The notes: generated from the sequence alone by a model not told the origin. DNA of 64,000 nucleotides from Gigaspora margarita (GCA_009809945.1 WTPW01000761.1:151954-215953), one strand, 5' to 3'; shown: positions 37,613 through 48,839, counted from the stretch's first letter. Translations and numbers: made by a program.

Positions 37613-38808
37613 ATGACTTCTAAACAAGATCAGTTATTAAATCTTATTAATCTTTTAATACTACTGAATCCAATAATGAAGACCAAATGGATATTGATCA
37701 TGATAATGAACTTAGTAAACAATTAATGCTATATTATAAGATTCTTAATCCTGAAATTAATTATAGCGAAGTTCCTAAATCTTATGATTGGGTCCAAAAT
37801 TGTTTATTTAATTACAGTGATAAAGAATTTAGAAAAACATTAAGGATGAATAAATCAACTTTTTGGTTATTAGTTGACAAATTTAAGCTTCATTCTGTTT
37901 TTTACTCAAGTTCTAATAATATTCAAACAGATGTTGCAATTCAACTTGCTGTAACATTAAATCAACTTGGAACAAATTCTTCTCTTTGGACTATTGCAAC
38001 ATTATTTGGAAAATGTGAAGCAACAATTCTTATTTTTTTAGATTGATTAATTGTTGCTATACAATCTTTAAGAGAAGAATATATATATTATTTGGCCTCG
38101 TGAAGATTATTGAAAAGAAATAAATCAAGAATTTGAAAATTTAGGTTTTCCAATGGCAATTGGAGCAATTGATGGAACTCATATACCTTTAAATGAAGCT
38201 CCAAGTAAAATTAATAAAGATACTTATATTTCTCGTAAACATAGATATGGTATTTATTTACAAGGAATTGTTGATATTTATTTACAAGGAATTGTTGATC
38301 ATAAAGCACATTTTATTTCTTATAATATTGGTTGGCCTGCATCAGTTCATGATGCAAAAGTATTTAAAAATTCTTGCATATATAAGCAGCATAATTTTTT
38401 ATTGAGAATGAAGATTATTTATTAGGAGATTCTGCATATCCATTATTACCATGGGTAATGACGCCTTTTAAAGATCCACAAGGTTTAAATGCTGAACAGC
38501 AAAAATATTATAATACAGTTCATAGCAAAGCAAGAGTTGTTATTGAACAAGCTTTTGGTAGATTAAAAGCAAGATTTCCTTTTTTAAAAGAAATGAGAAT
38601 AAACGGTACAACCAGAGGAACAAAAATTATAGAAATTGCTTTAATTTTGCATAATTTTATAGAAAAAAATAATGATAATTGGGGACAGGATTATAATGAT
38701 GATCCAATTGAATTAGAATTAGAAAATTTTGAATTAGATCATAGTCAATTAGATGATGATATTGAAAATAATTCAGACGATAAAAATAATGCAAAAATTA
38801 AACAATAA
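37613..38808 (+). pseudogene. PIF/Harbinger DDE transposase, frameshifted
   Basis: Starting at ATG 37613 (MTSKQDQLL), the protein can be followed to TAA 38806-38808. The N-terminal helical region includes FRKTLRMNKSTFWLLVDK. The DDE_Tnp_4-type catalytic residues are present: D in AIGAIDGTHIPL (38171), D in LLGDSAYPLLPW (38428) and E in VVIEQAFGRLKARFP (38545), then an acidic tail. Damage: a frame shift near 37655, TGA at 38043, an insertion of about 4 nt near 38085, TGA at 38109 in DY-stop-KEI, an in-frame 24-nt duplication (YLQGIVDI twice, 38250-38300), and loss of one T near 38395. It would excise and insert TIR elements with TTA targets, and could once have moved MITEs like 5591-6177. I could not identify its own TIRs. 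Confidence 0.85.
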
Positions 38809-38809
38809 A

Positions 38810-40095
38810 ATTTATTAGAAATTATTTGTATGAACATGATTTCTTAACTATTTACTTTTAATTTTAATTTTATTAAATACAAATTAGTGAACTAAACTAA
38901 TTAAACTTCTATAGCTAGACTAAACCATTAGATTTTTAATAGCTTTGTGGCCTAGCCAATAAATATATATTATACTAAACATGGGAATCTATAGTATGTC
39001 TAGTAAATATAATATCATATATATCAAATAACTATATTTAATTAAAAAAAAAAACTTTTTAAATTCAAAATTTACTTTATATTTGTAACCATGGCTATTG
39101 TAAATGTACATGTAATATCTACATATTTATTATTATTTTTTTTAATATGGTTTATTTTATTAAAATTTTTATTTAAAAAAATATATATAAAGATCAAAAA
39201 AATTAGAATGAATACTTTAAATCATTGTTACATAACAAATGAACCCAAAATGTATGTGAAGCTCCAAAAAACAATGCAACAATATCATTGCGCAATTAAA
39301 CCAACAAGACCATATCATAGATTGCACTATAAAAAAAATCCCAGCACTTCCTACATACAGATAAAACAGCATATCATGCTAGAAATAACATCAATGAACA
39401 AAAAGTAGATATCAAACCGCATGACAACAAATTGCACCATAACATGACATCAAAACGGTGGCAAACTAACATGATGCACATCATGTGTCGATAAAATTAC
39501 AACAAAAAATTATGCCACAACAGCTATGATGGTATCAGTAGTGATGACATCAATGGTGACGAAATTACACCAACAATGACAACACTACGGCACTGGTAAC
39601 GACGGCACCAACAATGATGAAATTATACCATGCCAACTATGACGGCTCCAATGGTGACGACACCAATGATAGCTTTGTTACACGGATCTGATTGATTCAT
39701 GCCACCCATGTTACAAATATTAATATCATTAATCAGTTGATCATACTACCATCTAAGCAGCAGCTTGGAACACTAATACAAATTTAACAAATCTAAAATT
39801 TAAATTTTATACTTTAAATATCATAATACTCATGCGCTCAAATATTATTAATTATGTCAATTCAAATAAAAATTTTAATATGATGTAATCATTGAATTAA
39901 GTAGATTAGCATGAATTAAATAGATTAGTAGATTAGCATTAGTTAAATATATTAGCACGGATTAAATAGATTAGCACAAATAAAAAAGTAGCTTAAAATG
40001 CTTTAATTAAAAAGCATAGATATGACTCATCATGTGGCTAGAAGAATGCAAATTAATTAAAGGTGTCAGAAATAAAATCTACAGGATATACTACG
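38810..40095. other. Gene-free sequence with degenerate tandem repeat
   Basis: The plus-strand frame at 39091-39408 has an initial hydrophobic stretch but then basic low-complexity sequence. I do not treat it as a gene. From about 39430 to 39690 a GACGACACCAATGGTGAC-like unit repeats imperfectly. Confidence 0.45.
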
Positions 40096-40099
40096 AGTA

Positions 40100-40790
40100 A
40101 TTTAAATTGAGTAATTCAAAAAAAAATAATTTGCTCCCGCAAAAATTAGAAAATGAGATTGCACCAAGTATCATCATAACAGTGAAGCAGGTGAGAAGCA
40201 GCATCAGCGGCAACTACTTTGTGGCGAGTTGAATAGGTCAAGAAAAATTGAGATGGTTATAAGAGTGTTGTAAGTGACTTATTCGTCGACCCTTTAAATA
40301 CTAATTGTAGTCAGCAGTTTTTTATCACTATCTTCGTTTATATGAAATATTTGCAGTCTAATGGTTCCCTTAATCCTCGATCTATGCTAATGGTCAGGGG
40401 TCGAGCATCACTCATTGCTCTGATAACATAGATCAGGGATCAAAAGACACATCAGACCGCAAGTATTTCATGCAAATGAAAACATGTGACCGACCATAAT
40501 CAGTAAAAGGTCAACGAACAAGTCACTTATAACTCTTCACTCATACAACTCATCGAAGTCTTGTAACCGTCAATTTTTTCCCAATCCATCCCATCCGCCA
40601 CAAGGTAGTCTCCAGATTCTGCCATAACAACCGGCTCATTTCGTGTAGGCGGGAGCCATTGGCTAATGCTCGTTCTATTATTATAATGATACCTGGAGCA
40701 ATTTTCATTTGCTAATTTTCTCAGGAGCGCGTTATTGCTTAATTCGAATTACTTCAGTTCAAATTATCCATAATGTATTCTGAGCCCTAT
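40100..40790. mobile_element. Long foldback element (~690 bp)
   Basis: The left arm (AGTAATTC ... TTTGCTCCCGCAAAAATTAG ... CTACTTTGTGGCG ... AAGTGACTTATTCGTCGACC) is the inverse of the right arm (GGTCAACGAACAAGTCACTT ... CGCCACAAGGTAGT ... GGAGCG ... GAATTACTTC). The centre is near 40430. It has noticeably higher GC than the surroundings. No clean target duplication was found, and it is non-coding. Confidence 0.65.
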
Positions 40791-41149
40791 CCTTCAATTT
40801 TGACTAGCCGGCGTTCATCCAACCACGTGACAATTTATTATAACCAGGTTAGTTTGGGTGGTTCTAGTGCTCCCTCTAAAAAAAAAAAACGATTACTAAA
40901 AAAAACCTGCCAAAGAAACTTTAATAAATTACATAAAAATAAGTGATTGTTTGATTCTGTTAATTTANTTCAATATAAGATTTAATCGATCGTTTAAATA
41001 AGCTATTTAAGTTCATAAATATTTCATACACAGTCTCACTTTTTAGCTATTTTGTACAGTCAGTAGAAATTATTACAGCTTATGCCGTAATTAATTACGA
41101 TATAAGCAATAATAGCTTTTATCACATCCCTAGTGTGAAGGACTTTAAT

Positions 41150-41800
41150 AAAGAAGGTATTGGTTTTGTATTCTGCATCATTTTTCCAATTTTTTAAAAA
41201 ATGGTAATAGCACTCAGATCATTAAGAATTTCGAAATCAATATTTCAATTTTAAAATTAAAATCTATTTAATCAGCAATAAAATCGCAAAGTTATTTATG
41301 CATATATTCTAGTGATATTTTCTAGCTATATTAATTTGCAAGCAATTTTGCATTTTATATTTATATATATTTCCTACTTGTGATATTAATTGTGCTTGTG
41401 AAGCTTTCACACGCTTTATAACTTTTGAAGGAATATTATCCAATTGGGAAAATTTGTTAGCCCTCAAAAAACTTTATTCATATGCAACTAAGAAATTATT
41501 AATAATGATTGGTTTTGCTGCAATTAGATGGAAAAAACCTTTGTCTTCATAAGACTATTTGCAAAAGAAAAATCAAAGAATTCGAATTGGTTTAAAAAAC
41601 GAGAACATCACAAAAAATTATACGTGCTTTGATGTGACAAAATAATACAACTGTGATAATCAGTAAGTCATGCTTTAAAAGTTTTATCACATAGTATAAC
41701 TATATATTGTTCTATTTTTAGATACCCGTGATCAGATCTTACTATAATAATACCCCAACACGCATAAGTAAAATTAAACTAACCCAATGTCATATGTATT
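41150..41800. repeat. Inverted paralogue of 4970-6460 without the MITE
   Basis: On the minus strand it runs through the same landmarks as 4970-5587 followed directly by 6181-6460. The minus-strand stretch reading DNIPSKVIKRVKASQAQLIS (about 41370-41460) is open but short. It may be a relic of a coding sequence. Confidence 0.55.
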
Positions 41801-42672
41801 TCAATAGATTTACTTGTAGCACGTGGACGAAATGTAATGTTTGCTTTCGAATATTTATTATTAAATTTATTGTGTTCATATTGTTGTAAAACGTATTATC
41901 GATACGTAGGTGCTAACAATTTTTTCATTTTTCCATTCTACCATTAATAAAAATATATAAATTTCATCGTTATATTAAAATTTTTTTTCATCCTATGTTT
42001 AGTTCACACTAATGCAGTGCTGTATTACCATTAAAATTTTTTTCTATCTCAATTATTTAAGGAATTCTCGAGCAAATCTTTCCATAACTTCAGTTTGATA
42101 CCTTTAGTTTTATTATTTTTTCTTTTTTTCTTTTATTATATTTACACGGTTTAGTACATAATCATTAAATATATAATGATCAAATTTTATACACATAATT
42201 AAAATTAAATAATAACAAAGTTCAAGAATATATTAATGTTTATGCATCTGAAGAATTGTTAAGGTAATTCGTTAAGATAAATGTTATTTTATATAAATAT
42301 AAGAATAGAATCTGTAGTAATTACTTATATAAAAGAAATTAACCAATAAATTCTTAATATAAGAAAGTTTTGCAAAAGGATTGCTATTTATTAGATCAAG
42401 AATTGCTTGTACTGTATTTAATCTAATAATTTTTTTTTTGTTTTCTAGATGAATAGAATGAGAATTTTATGGTTTATTAAGAGTCTTAAGTTTATCATCT
42501 GACTACCACCTTCAGATTGATATAATTGGACAAAAATGAAAAAGCAGTTAAAAATTTTTTTAGTTAAATTTGTTGCAGAGTTTTCACTCTTATGTATATA
42601 TCATATGATTATTAATCGAATGATTGGATAGTTAAACGGTGCAAATTGATGAAATGTATAATAAAATTTTTT

Positions 42673-45242
42673 TTATTTTTTACTCTTCTTTGATATAGAT
42701 GTTTTATTAAAAGTACTAGGCCTTTTTTTGCCTATTTCACTCTTTTTTTCATTATCGTCACCATTATTAATATTGCTATCTTCACTTTCATTGCTACTTT
42801 CCTCTTCCTCTTCACTAATCAAAAAAAATAAAAATAAAAATTTCATGAATTTTTCCAGAAAAAAAATATTACTTCTTGAGAAAATTTTAAAGTTCTTTAC
42901 TCAATTAGACCCGAATTTTTTGCATTCTTACGGAAACTATGAAAAGCAACTTTAATTAGGTTAAAGCTTTTTTCTAGTTCACTCTTTTTTTTTTACAAAA
43001 TTTAATTGATTAGTAATTATTTGTGATTAAAAAAAAAGTCGATTGATACTACCTCTTTTTCATTTCCTTTAGTACGCAAATATATTCGAACTATTTCTTC
43101 TTTGTAAACTATAGGAAGAAGATAGCTTACATCGTTTTTCTTAATCTTTTTTGGCTCTTTGTCATTTTTATTATAAAATTTGACATATTTTACTGGATTT
43201 TCATCTTTTTTTCCGTAATCAAAACTTAACCAATCGATAATAACATCTTCACGCTTTAAATTTGCACCGTTCAAGGTTGCACCACAGTCAATAATTCCAT
43301 CCATAATGTCTTCTTTGATCTTTTTCAATAATAATCTTCATTAGCATTATGTGAAGAACTCATAAAGCGCCTTAAAATCAAATATATGCAATACTTTAAT
43401 TTCAGCCATATTATCTTTCTTGGTATTTTCCTAACAAAAATCTACATTAGAATTATATGAAGAACTCAACCATCCTTAAAATAAAATATATATAATACTT
43501 TAATTTCAGCTATATTATCTCCATTGGTATTTTCCTAAAAAATCAACATTAACATTATGTGAAGAACTCATAAAACGTTTTAATATAAAATATATAAAAT
43601 ATATATAATACTTTATTCTTTAACTTGATTAAACACTCATCTACAAACTTGTAAAATTTCCTCTCTCTAATTTGTTTAATAATTTCTTTTGATTTTGCTA
43701 ATTTCTAAAAATAATTATTTATTGAAATATTTTTAGTATATTATCAAATAATTGGTACCGTTAATAAATAATAAAATATGAATCTATTCAAGTACAGTAC
43801 ATCATCTTCCGAATGTTCAATTTCATGAAAAATATAATCACTTAATCGCATATATTTTTCTGGGTTACGTTCATTGATAGCACTTTTAAAATTGTAATAA
43901 TGATCTGCCTTTTCAAGCACGTCACATATCATATGATCAATTGCTCTCACTAAAATTAACATTTAATCAATATCGATATTGGCAATTGTAACCATAAAGA
44001 CAAAAAACAATGATAATATACCTGTGCAATGTTTATATAATGTTTTGTGTAAAGAATATCTTGTGTGAAATAAATCATAAACGAGATAACATTCTTTATA
44101 ATAGTAAACTATCTCATCGTTCATGACACGAGAAAGTCGCATCAATCGTGAAAAATCAAATAATCGTTTCGCTCCTGAATAATAACAGTCTCGTGCAAAA
44201 TAATCAAATTTGTCAACATCAATAGAATTTTTCTCATTGTTGACAATATCAAATAGGTAATTAGGTCTTTTACTATGTAGTATAATAAATTATTATTAGG
44301 ATAATGCTGTATAATTATTATAAAAGGACAATAACTCACTCTTTATCCGGTTTATTTATATTATATTTTTTATCACCTTTAATAAGTGCCTTGATAAATT
44401 CCTTATCTTCATCCTCTAAATTGATGGATTTCATGGTGATGGAATTCTTTTTTAGAAGATCTTCAAACATTGTTATGGATCCTTTCTCATGTTTCCAATT
44501 CATTCTATTTATTTAATAAAAATTATATATTATTCTGGTACACAATCACATATTTCAGTTAATGTCATCTTACCCTAGGCGGTTTTTAATAAAGTCACGG
44601 TCAAATAGGTGACTATATGGTCCATGTCCTTTACGTATATAATTAATTAGATACAGTAATTGATTGTTATTCAAAAATGTATTAAACGAATAATATACCA
44701 AGATCATGACACAAAGCGGCCAAAGTCACGCATTTAAGATTGCGTTCATCATTATCGTTTTCGCCTTGCTGTTCCTGTAATTTTTTTGTTAAAGTATAAG
44801 CAAGGTGCCGTTCCTATAATAATTCCCACTATTAAATTCTTCTCATTTATATAATACAAAAAAACCTATTCTATAGTTACAGAAATATTCGAGTCACTTA
44901 GTTAAACTTATTATAATAACGTGTTGACATATCTTAAGGTCATAAATAAGTGACGTAATCATTCCTGTGACCATTATTTATCCTTACCTAAGCTATGCTC
45001 AAAACGAGTATGAGTCGCACCTGGAAAAACATAAAAAGCAGTTCCTAATTGCTTGATATCTCGCAGTCTTTGGAATTGTGGTGTATCTATAAATTTTAAT
45101 GCCCAATTTTCAAATTCCATGTACCCCTATTTAATAAATGCAAATTAAATAAAACTGTTTATTTAAGTTTTTTTTTTTAATTAAATTATTATGTGAAAAA
45201 ATTTACATGGATAGGATCTTTAATTAGCTTTTTTTCGTCCAT
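42673..45242 (-). CDS. SAMHD1-like: SAMHD1-like dNTP triphosphohydrolase, 13 exons
   Basis: This HD-domain enzyme cleaves dNTPs to deoxynucleosides plus triphosphate. It lacks the N-terminal SAM domain of the animal protein and starts [12 protein letters not shown]. Exons (minus strand): 45242-45207, 45126-44988, 44813-44699, 44628-44574, 44504-44340, 44266-44022, 43949-43801, 43704-43612, 43534-43499, 43430-43395, 43319-43053, 42983-42901, 42814-42673, giving ~520 residues. Metal/catalytic motifs are intact: H in TRFEHSL, HD in [14 protein letters not shown] in [11 protein letters not shown]. Then come [36 protein letters not shown] and VSYLLP, all in SAMHD1 order. The C-terminus is acidic then basic (KKRP, KKSKK), suggesting nuclear location. 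Introns are 68-174 nt, GT-AG. Two oddities: exon 3 enters out of frame (2 nt missing near 44805), and mini-exons 9 and 10 are duplicates. It is either a slightly damaged gene or one with assembly errors. Confidence 0.85.
43320..43620 (-). repeat. Tandem duplication of a 36-nt mini-exon plus intron
   Basis: Inside the SAMHD1-like gene, [12 protein letters not shown] (43534-43499) and [12 protein letters not shown] (43430-43395) are separate 36-nt, phase-0 exons. Each is followed by a ~70-nt intron starting GTATT and containing GAGTTCTTCAYATAAT. The intron before them (43611-43535) is a third copy of the same intron. Two rounds of local duplication would add 12 residues each without breaking the frame. 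Confidence 0.8.
44699..44813 (-). other. Frame break in exon 3 of the SAMHD1-like gene
   Basis: Exon 2 ends at TTA-G (phase 1). Exon 3 read in that phase gives GTAPC then a stop, whereas the conserved reading [14 protein letters not shown]...LAALCHDLG is shifted. The sequence GGCACCTTGC would be restored by two more bases (GCAcaCCTT-like). No other AG in the intron gives the right phase. An AG inside the exon (exon start 44764) is in phase but would drop a conserved helix. Confidence 0.7.
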
Positions 45243-45244
45243 AG

Positions 45245-45640
45245 AATTTTGTGAATAATAAGATAGTATACCAGTTTTATATTTGTTAAACATAATGTAA
45301 ATTCTATTGGTGTGGCAATTTTTAATGGTACGTTTGACAGTCAGATTCGGTGTAAATTGGCGTAGTTCAATCCGAAAAAGGGCTGTGCTCGATTTCAATT
45401 GTTATTTTATTTTATTTTATATATATATGTTTTTCTATTTTCAGCCGTTATGGTTGGAATTTCCATTTATAATTATTGTTAGTATTTGTGAAGAAATCGA
45501 AAAGTGCCACACGCACTTGATTTTATATTTGTTTGGATGCACTCCGGCCCAAATAGAGTTGGATATTACACTTTATTAGATTTCTTAAAATAGATGTGTA
45601 GTATACATCGGTGCATGAATTAACTAGGTGGTCTTAAACC
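45245..45640. other. Upstream region of the SAMHD1-like gene
   Basis: It should contain the promoter and 5' UTR, but I recognise no motif. A 90-residue plus-strand frame (45307-45579) runs antisense to it and shows VNWRSSIRKRAVLDF then a hydrophobic stretch. I do not recognise it, and it may be part of an unknown repeat. Confidence 0.35.
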
Positions 45641-45647
45641 CGCATAA

Positions 45648-45735
45648 AGCGGGCCGGCCGTCGACGCGAGGTTTTGTGGATAAACTAAACTAGCGATGCA
45701 TAGCATTGGTCGGTGGTTTCACCTGCATAACACAG
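45648..45735. repeat. Cluster of three ~20-bp GC hairpins
   Basis: Three short imperfect dyads follow one another: CCCGCATAAAGCGGGCCGG, CGATGCATAGCATTGGTCGG and CCTGCATAACACAGGCTGG. Each has a GCATA centre and ends in GG(C/T)YGG. They are the most GC-rich sequence in the window. The surrounding 45650-45840 is also unusually GC-rich (TGGACGCAATTACG, TTCGCCGGG). Confidence 0.6.
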
Positions 45736-45999
45736 GCTGGACGCAATTACGAAGGATTCGCAAATTGTGTGAGAGTAGGGAGAGTGCGAATATGACTAGT
45801 TCGCCGGGAAAGTTGCAATTGGGTTGCCAGTCAACTTGAGTTTATATTAGCATGCATTCTTGTTCTGTTCTAATAATTTGGTTATATTAGTATCTGCGCC
45901 ATGATATCCTAAATTAGTAATTCATTGAATTCATACTCATCTTTCAACCTGCATGTACCGGATTTCCCTGTCACTATCTGGATTTCCATGTGATTATCA

Positions 46000-46314
46000 A
46001 TGTGCTGTGCATCAACACTGAGATTGCCTTTTCGATCTGTTGACTTGAATTATGGAATCGATGGAATCGATAGATTCTATGAATTCCAAAGAGTCAATAA
46101 AATCCATAGGGTTGATAGACTTCTAGGATTCCATATAGTCGATTTTAGTCTGCAATTAAAAGTATATAATAGCTTTGAACCCATCTCAAATAAAGAGAAC
46201 GGAGTTAGATTTGATAACTCATATAGAGTTCAACTTTGTTTAGTTATAACTTTCGAAATTAGGGTAGGTAGAATTGTTAGCTCTAGTAGTTCTCCTGATA
46301 AATACTTGAATTAG
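46000..46314 (+). CDS. Unrecognised 104-residue open frame
   Basis: It contains LPFRSVDLNYGIDGIDRFYE and internal repeats of 'GIDGIDRFYEF/NKIHRVDRLLGF' type, which come from a tandem GGAATCGAT/GATTCTATGAATTC DNA pattern. The encoded protein is therefore doubtful. There is no known domain and no clear partner gene. Confidence 0.15.
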   Translation: MCCASTLRLPFRSVDLNYGIDGIDRFYEFQRVNKIHRVDRLLGFHIVDFSLQLKVYNSFEPISNKENGVRFDNSYRVQLCLVITFEIRVGRIVSSSSSPDKYLN

Positions 46315-46407
46315 TAAAACTATTTTTGTTGTAAACTGATATCCCCCTAATAGGTGAAATTCGTACTGTATAATGTCTAATCCCGTAAGTCTCGTGACGT
46401 AATATAG

Positions 46408-46496
46408 AGCTTTATTGCACGGGTCTTATGTGACAACCCGTGCTTTTTTCATTTACTTATTGGCACGGATTGTTACGTCAGACACCGTGCAATAAG
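46408..46496. repeat. 89-bp palindrome with TTATTGCACGG ends
   Basis: TTATTGCACGG ... TGTGACAACCCGTGC pairs with GCACGGATTGTTACGTCAG ... CCGTGCAATAA. It is a compact MITE-like hairpin immediately followed by another one. Confidence 0.6.
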
Positions 46497-46498
46497 AT

Positions 46499-46627
46499 AG
46501 TTATTATATGGGTATGTTGAATAACCCGTTACACACACGGGTTCATATTTAAATCCCGTGCCTTCGGCACGGAATATGAACTCGTGTGTAACTGGGTTAT
46601 TCACTACAACCATACAATAACTATAAT
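46499..46627. repeat. 129-bp palindrome with GC-rich tip
   Basis: TAGTTATTATATGGGTATG ... GAATAACCCGTTACACACAC pairs with its inverse up to CATACAATAACTATA. The tip is CCGTGCC-TTC-GGCACGG. It touches the 46408-46496 palindrome. The two may be one compound element. Confidence 0.65.
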
Positions 46628-46659
46628 TTATTTGACCCTACGCTATACTTAATGCATAT

Positions 46660-47405
46660 AAAAGATCAATAGCATCATCAACTTTAACTACATATTGTAT
46701 ATTACTATAGGTGCAATTTTTTAAATCAATCTTTTATACTAAATTATGATGGGCATCAACAATAAGCTAATACAAATTACATAATATAACATTAACTAAC
46801 ATGTGTTATTGCAATAGCATATATGTTTTTCAAGTAAATTATACATCAAATTTTTATTTTTTTTTTACCTTAATATATAAGGTCTGCTTATATACATCAA
46901 ATTATAATAGACATTTATGATAATGCCAATACAAACTAATATAATTTTATCTAGCTTTTTAAAAAATTACATCAAATTATGATAGATATTAATGATAATG
47001 TTAGTACAAACTAATATAACTTTAACAATATTATATGTTTTTTTAATTTACAATACAATCTAACATAACTTTAATTACATACTATGTGTCACATCAATAG
47101 TTAGTAAGATTACGTTTTTTAAATGAATTTTTAATAATAAATTACAATAAATATCAATAATAATGCTAGTATAAACTAATATGACTTTAACTGCATGCTG
47201 TAAGTTATTACAATAGTATGCATATTTTAATTAACAATATATTTCAATGATAATGCCAATATAAACTAATATAATTTTAACTATATATTGTATGTCACTA
47301 AAACAAAGTTAAGTCTTTTAACCAAATGTTTTAGAGTAAATTACTAATAGACATCAATAATAATTTCAATACAAATTAATATAACTTTAGCTAAATAATA
47401 TTGTT
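46660..47405. repeat. Degenerate ~110-130 bp satellite (copy 1 of family)
   Basis: Six or so units share ACATCAATAATAATGCCAAT, ACAAACTAATATAACTTTAA, CTATATACTGTATGT, ATTACAATAG and TTTTTTAAATGAATTTT. The same unit recurs at 53800-54070 and 54265-54320. Confidence 0.6.
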
Positions 47406-47409
47406 ATCC

Positions 47410-48835
47410 TATATCCACTTCTTTAAAGATAGTAGGTAACTAGTGCGATTTATACAGTGAACACTTTGTGTAATCTCACTTGTTACTGTGATTTATCTAA
47501 GTCAAAAGGCATTTTTTAAAAACTTAACAAAGAAGATTTAAGGCAATATACAATTATGAAAGAGGCTACAATTAAAGTATATGAGGATACTAATAATTGT
47601 TTAATTTAAGCAATAAATAATTGTATTTATTCGTGAGAGAGTATGAAGACTCGTCGTTGAACTTGGGGTCCACATCAGCTGCTTTGATATTTTTTGTTTT
47701 TTCATAAATGTAACAAACTATATCTACTACATGTATAAAATATGCTATATCTGCTATTAATAAAATATATAATATATGTAATAGAAATGTAATATATGAA
47801 ATAAATAACACAGGTCAAATGAAGCCATATCAGGTACTGTATGACCACATAAAAACCAGAGACAAATCAGGTTATGATATGTGACCAGATTTTTAATTTC
47901 AAATCATAGTCATATCAGATACCCGATATGGCTATGAATTTAAACTTAATATAACCTGATAAATATTAATTTTATCAGAGTTTAATCAGAAATAAATTAT
48001 ATTATCCTATTTTTATATGATATTTATATTATAGTCCAAAATTGAAAGAAGAAAAATCAAGCAATATCAGTTAATAAATATTTATATTACAGAAACTGTC
48101 CATCTGGATAAAAACTGGAGACATATCAGGTTTCGATATATCTTCAGTTTTTTTATTTTTAATCAGAAACATATCAGTTACCTAATATGGCTATGAAATT
48201 AATCAGAATACAAAACTGTTAATTTTTAATTATATCAGCCTATATATAACCAAAATTGACTATAAACCAAAACTGGTACTATAGAACCTTCTAACTACTA
48301 GTTAAACACCAACCTAAATTTGACGCATCTGATCTAGAAATTTGGAAATAGCCCTTTAAAAAGCAGGCATACTGATGTTGATCAAATCACTCATTCAATC
48401 ACTTGATTATTATTCACAAAAAAATTTTGTTTTAAAAAAAATAAAGAATTAGAGTAATAGGCATATCATTTTTATAAAATTATAAAATCAAAATTTTTTG
48501 GCCACTGCCTCTTTTTGCTGTGGGGTTCCCCATATCTTCAAAATAACACCAAAGTTCTTAAAACATTTTGCACAGTGAGTTGCGACGGTAGGTCTGGTAC
48601 TATGAACTTGGTTATAGATATATAAGCAATGATTATCATTGATGATTATTGTTATTTTTTTCTTTTATTTTCTTTTCGCTTATTATAAATTTTTTTTATA
48701 TATTGACTACTTTTTTTTTTTGCTTTTATCATAGTTTGAGTAATTGCTGGTAAATTGAGCCATTGTTGTTGTATCTGAAGTGTAAAGTTTGTTATTTTGT
48801 CTTGCTTAGGCTATGTTGGATTTTTTCACTTAGTT
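47410..48835. other. Gene-free AT-rich sequence
   Basis: No gene was found. Around 47810-48210 short words such as ATATCAGGTTATGATATGTG recur loosely, suggesting an old degenerate repeat. Confidence 0.4.
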
Positions 48836-48839
48836 AAAC

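Noticed and set aside
19900..38115. UGA read as tryptophan (alternative nuclear code)
   Set aside because: The same genes use TGG for Trp (for example PIWVLLV, CPQWSLG) and also contain TAA/TAG and frameshifts. The intact SAMHD1-like gene uses TGG (ENWALK, MNWKHEK) and no internal TGA. Simple decay explains it better.
42728..42955. Serine/leucine-rich plus-strand frame
   Set aside because: It is the antisense of the acidic C-terminal exon of the SAMHD1-like gene.
45307..45579. 90-residue plus-strand gene upstream of the dNTPase
   Set aside because: It overlaps the dNTPase first exon region antisense, has no recognised domain and may be part of a repeat. Mentioned only in the upstream-region entry.
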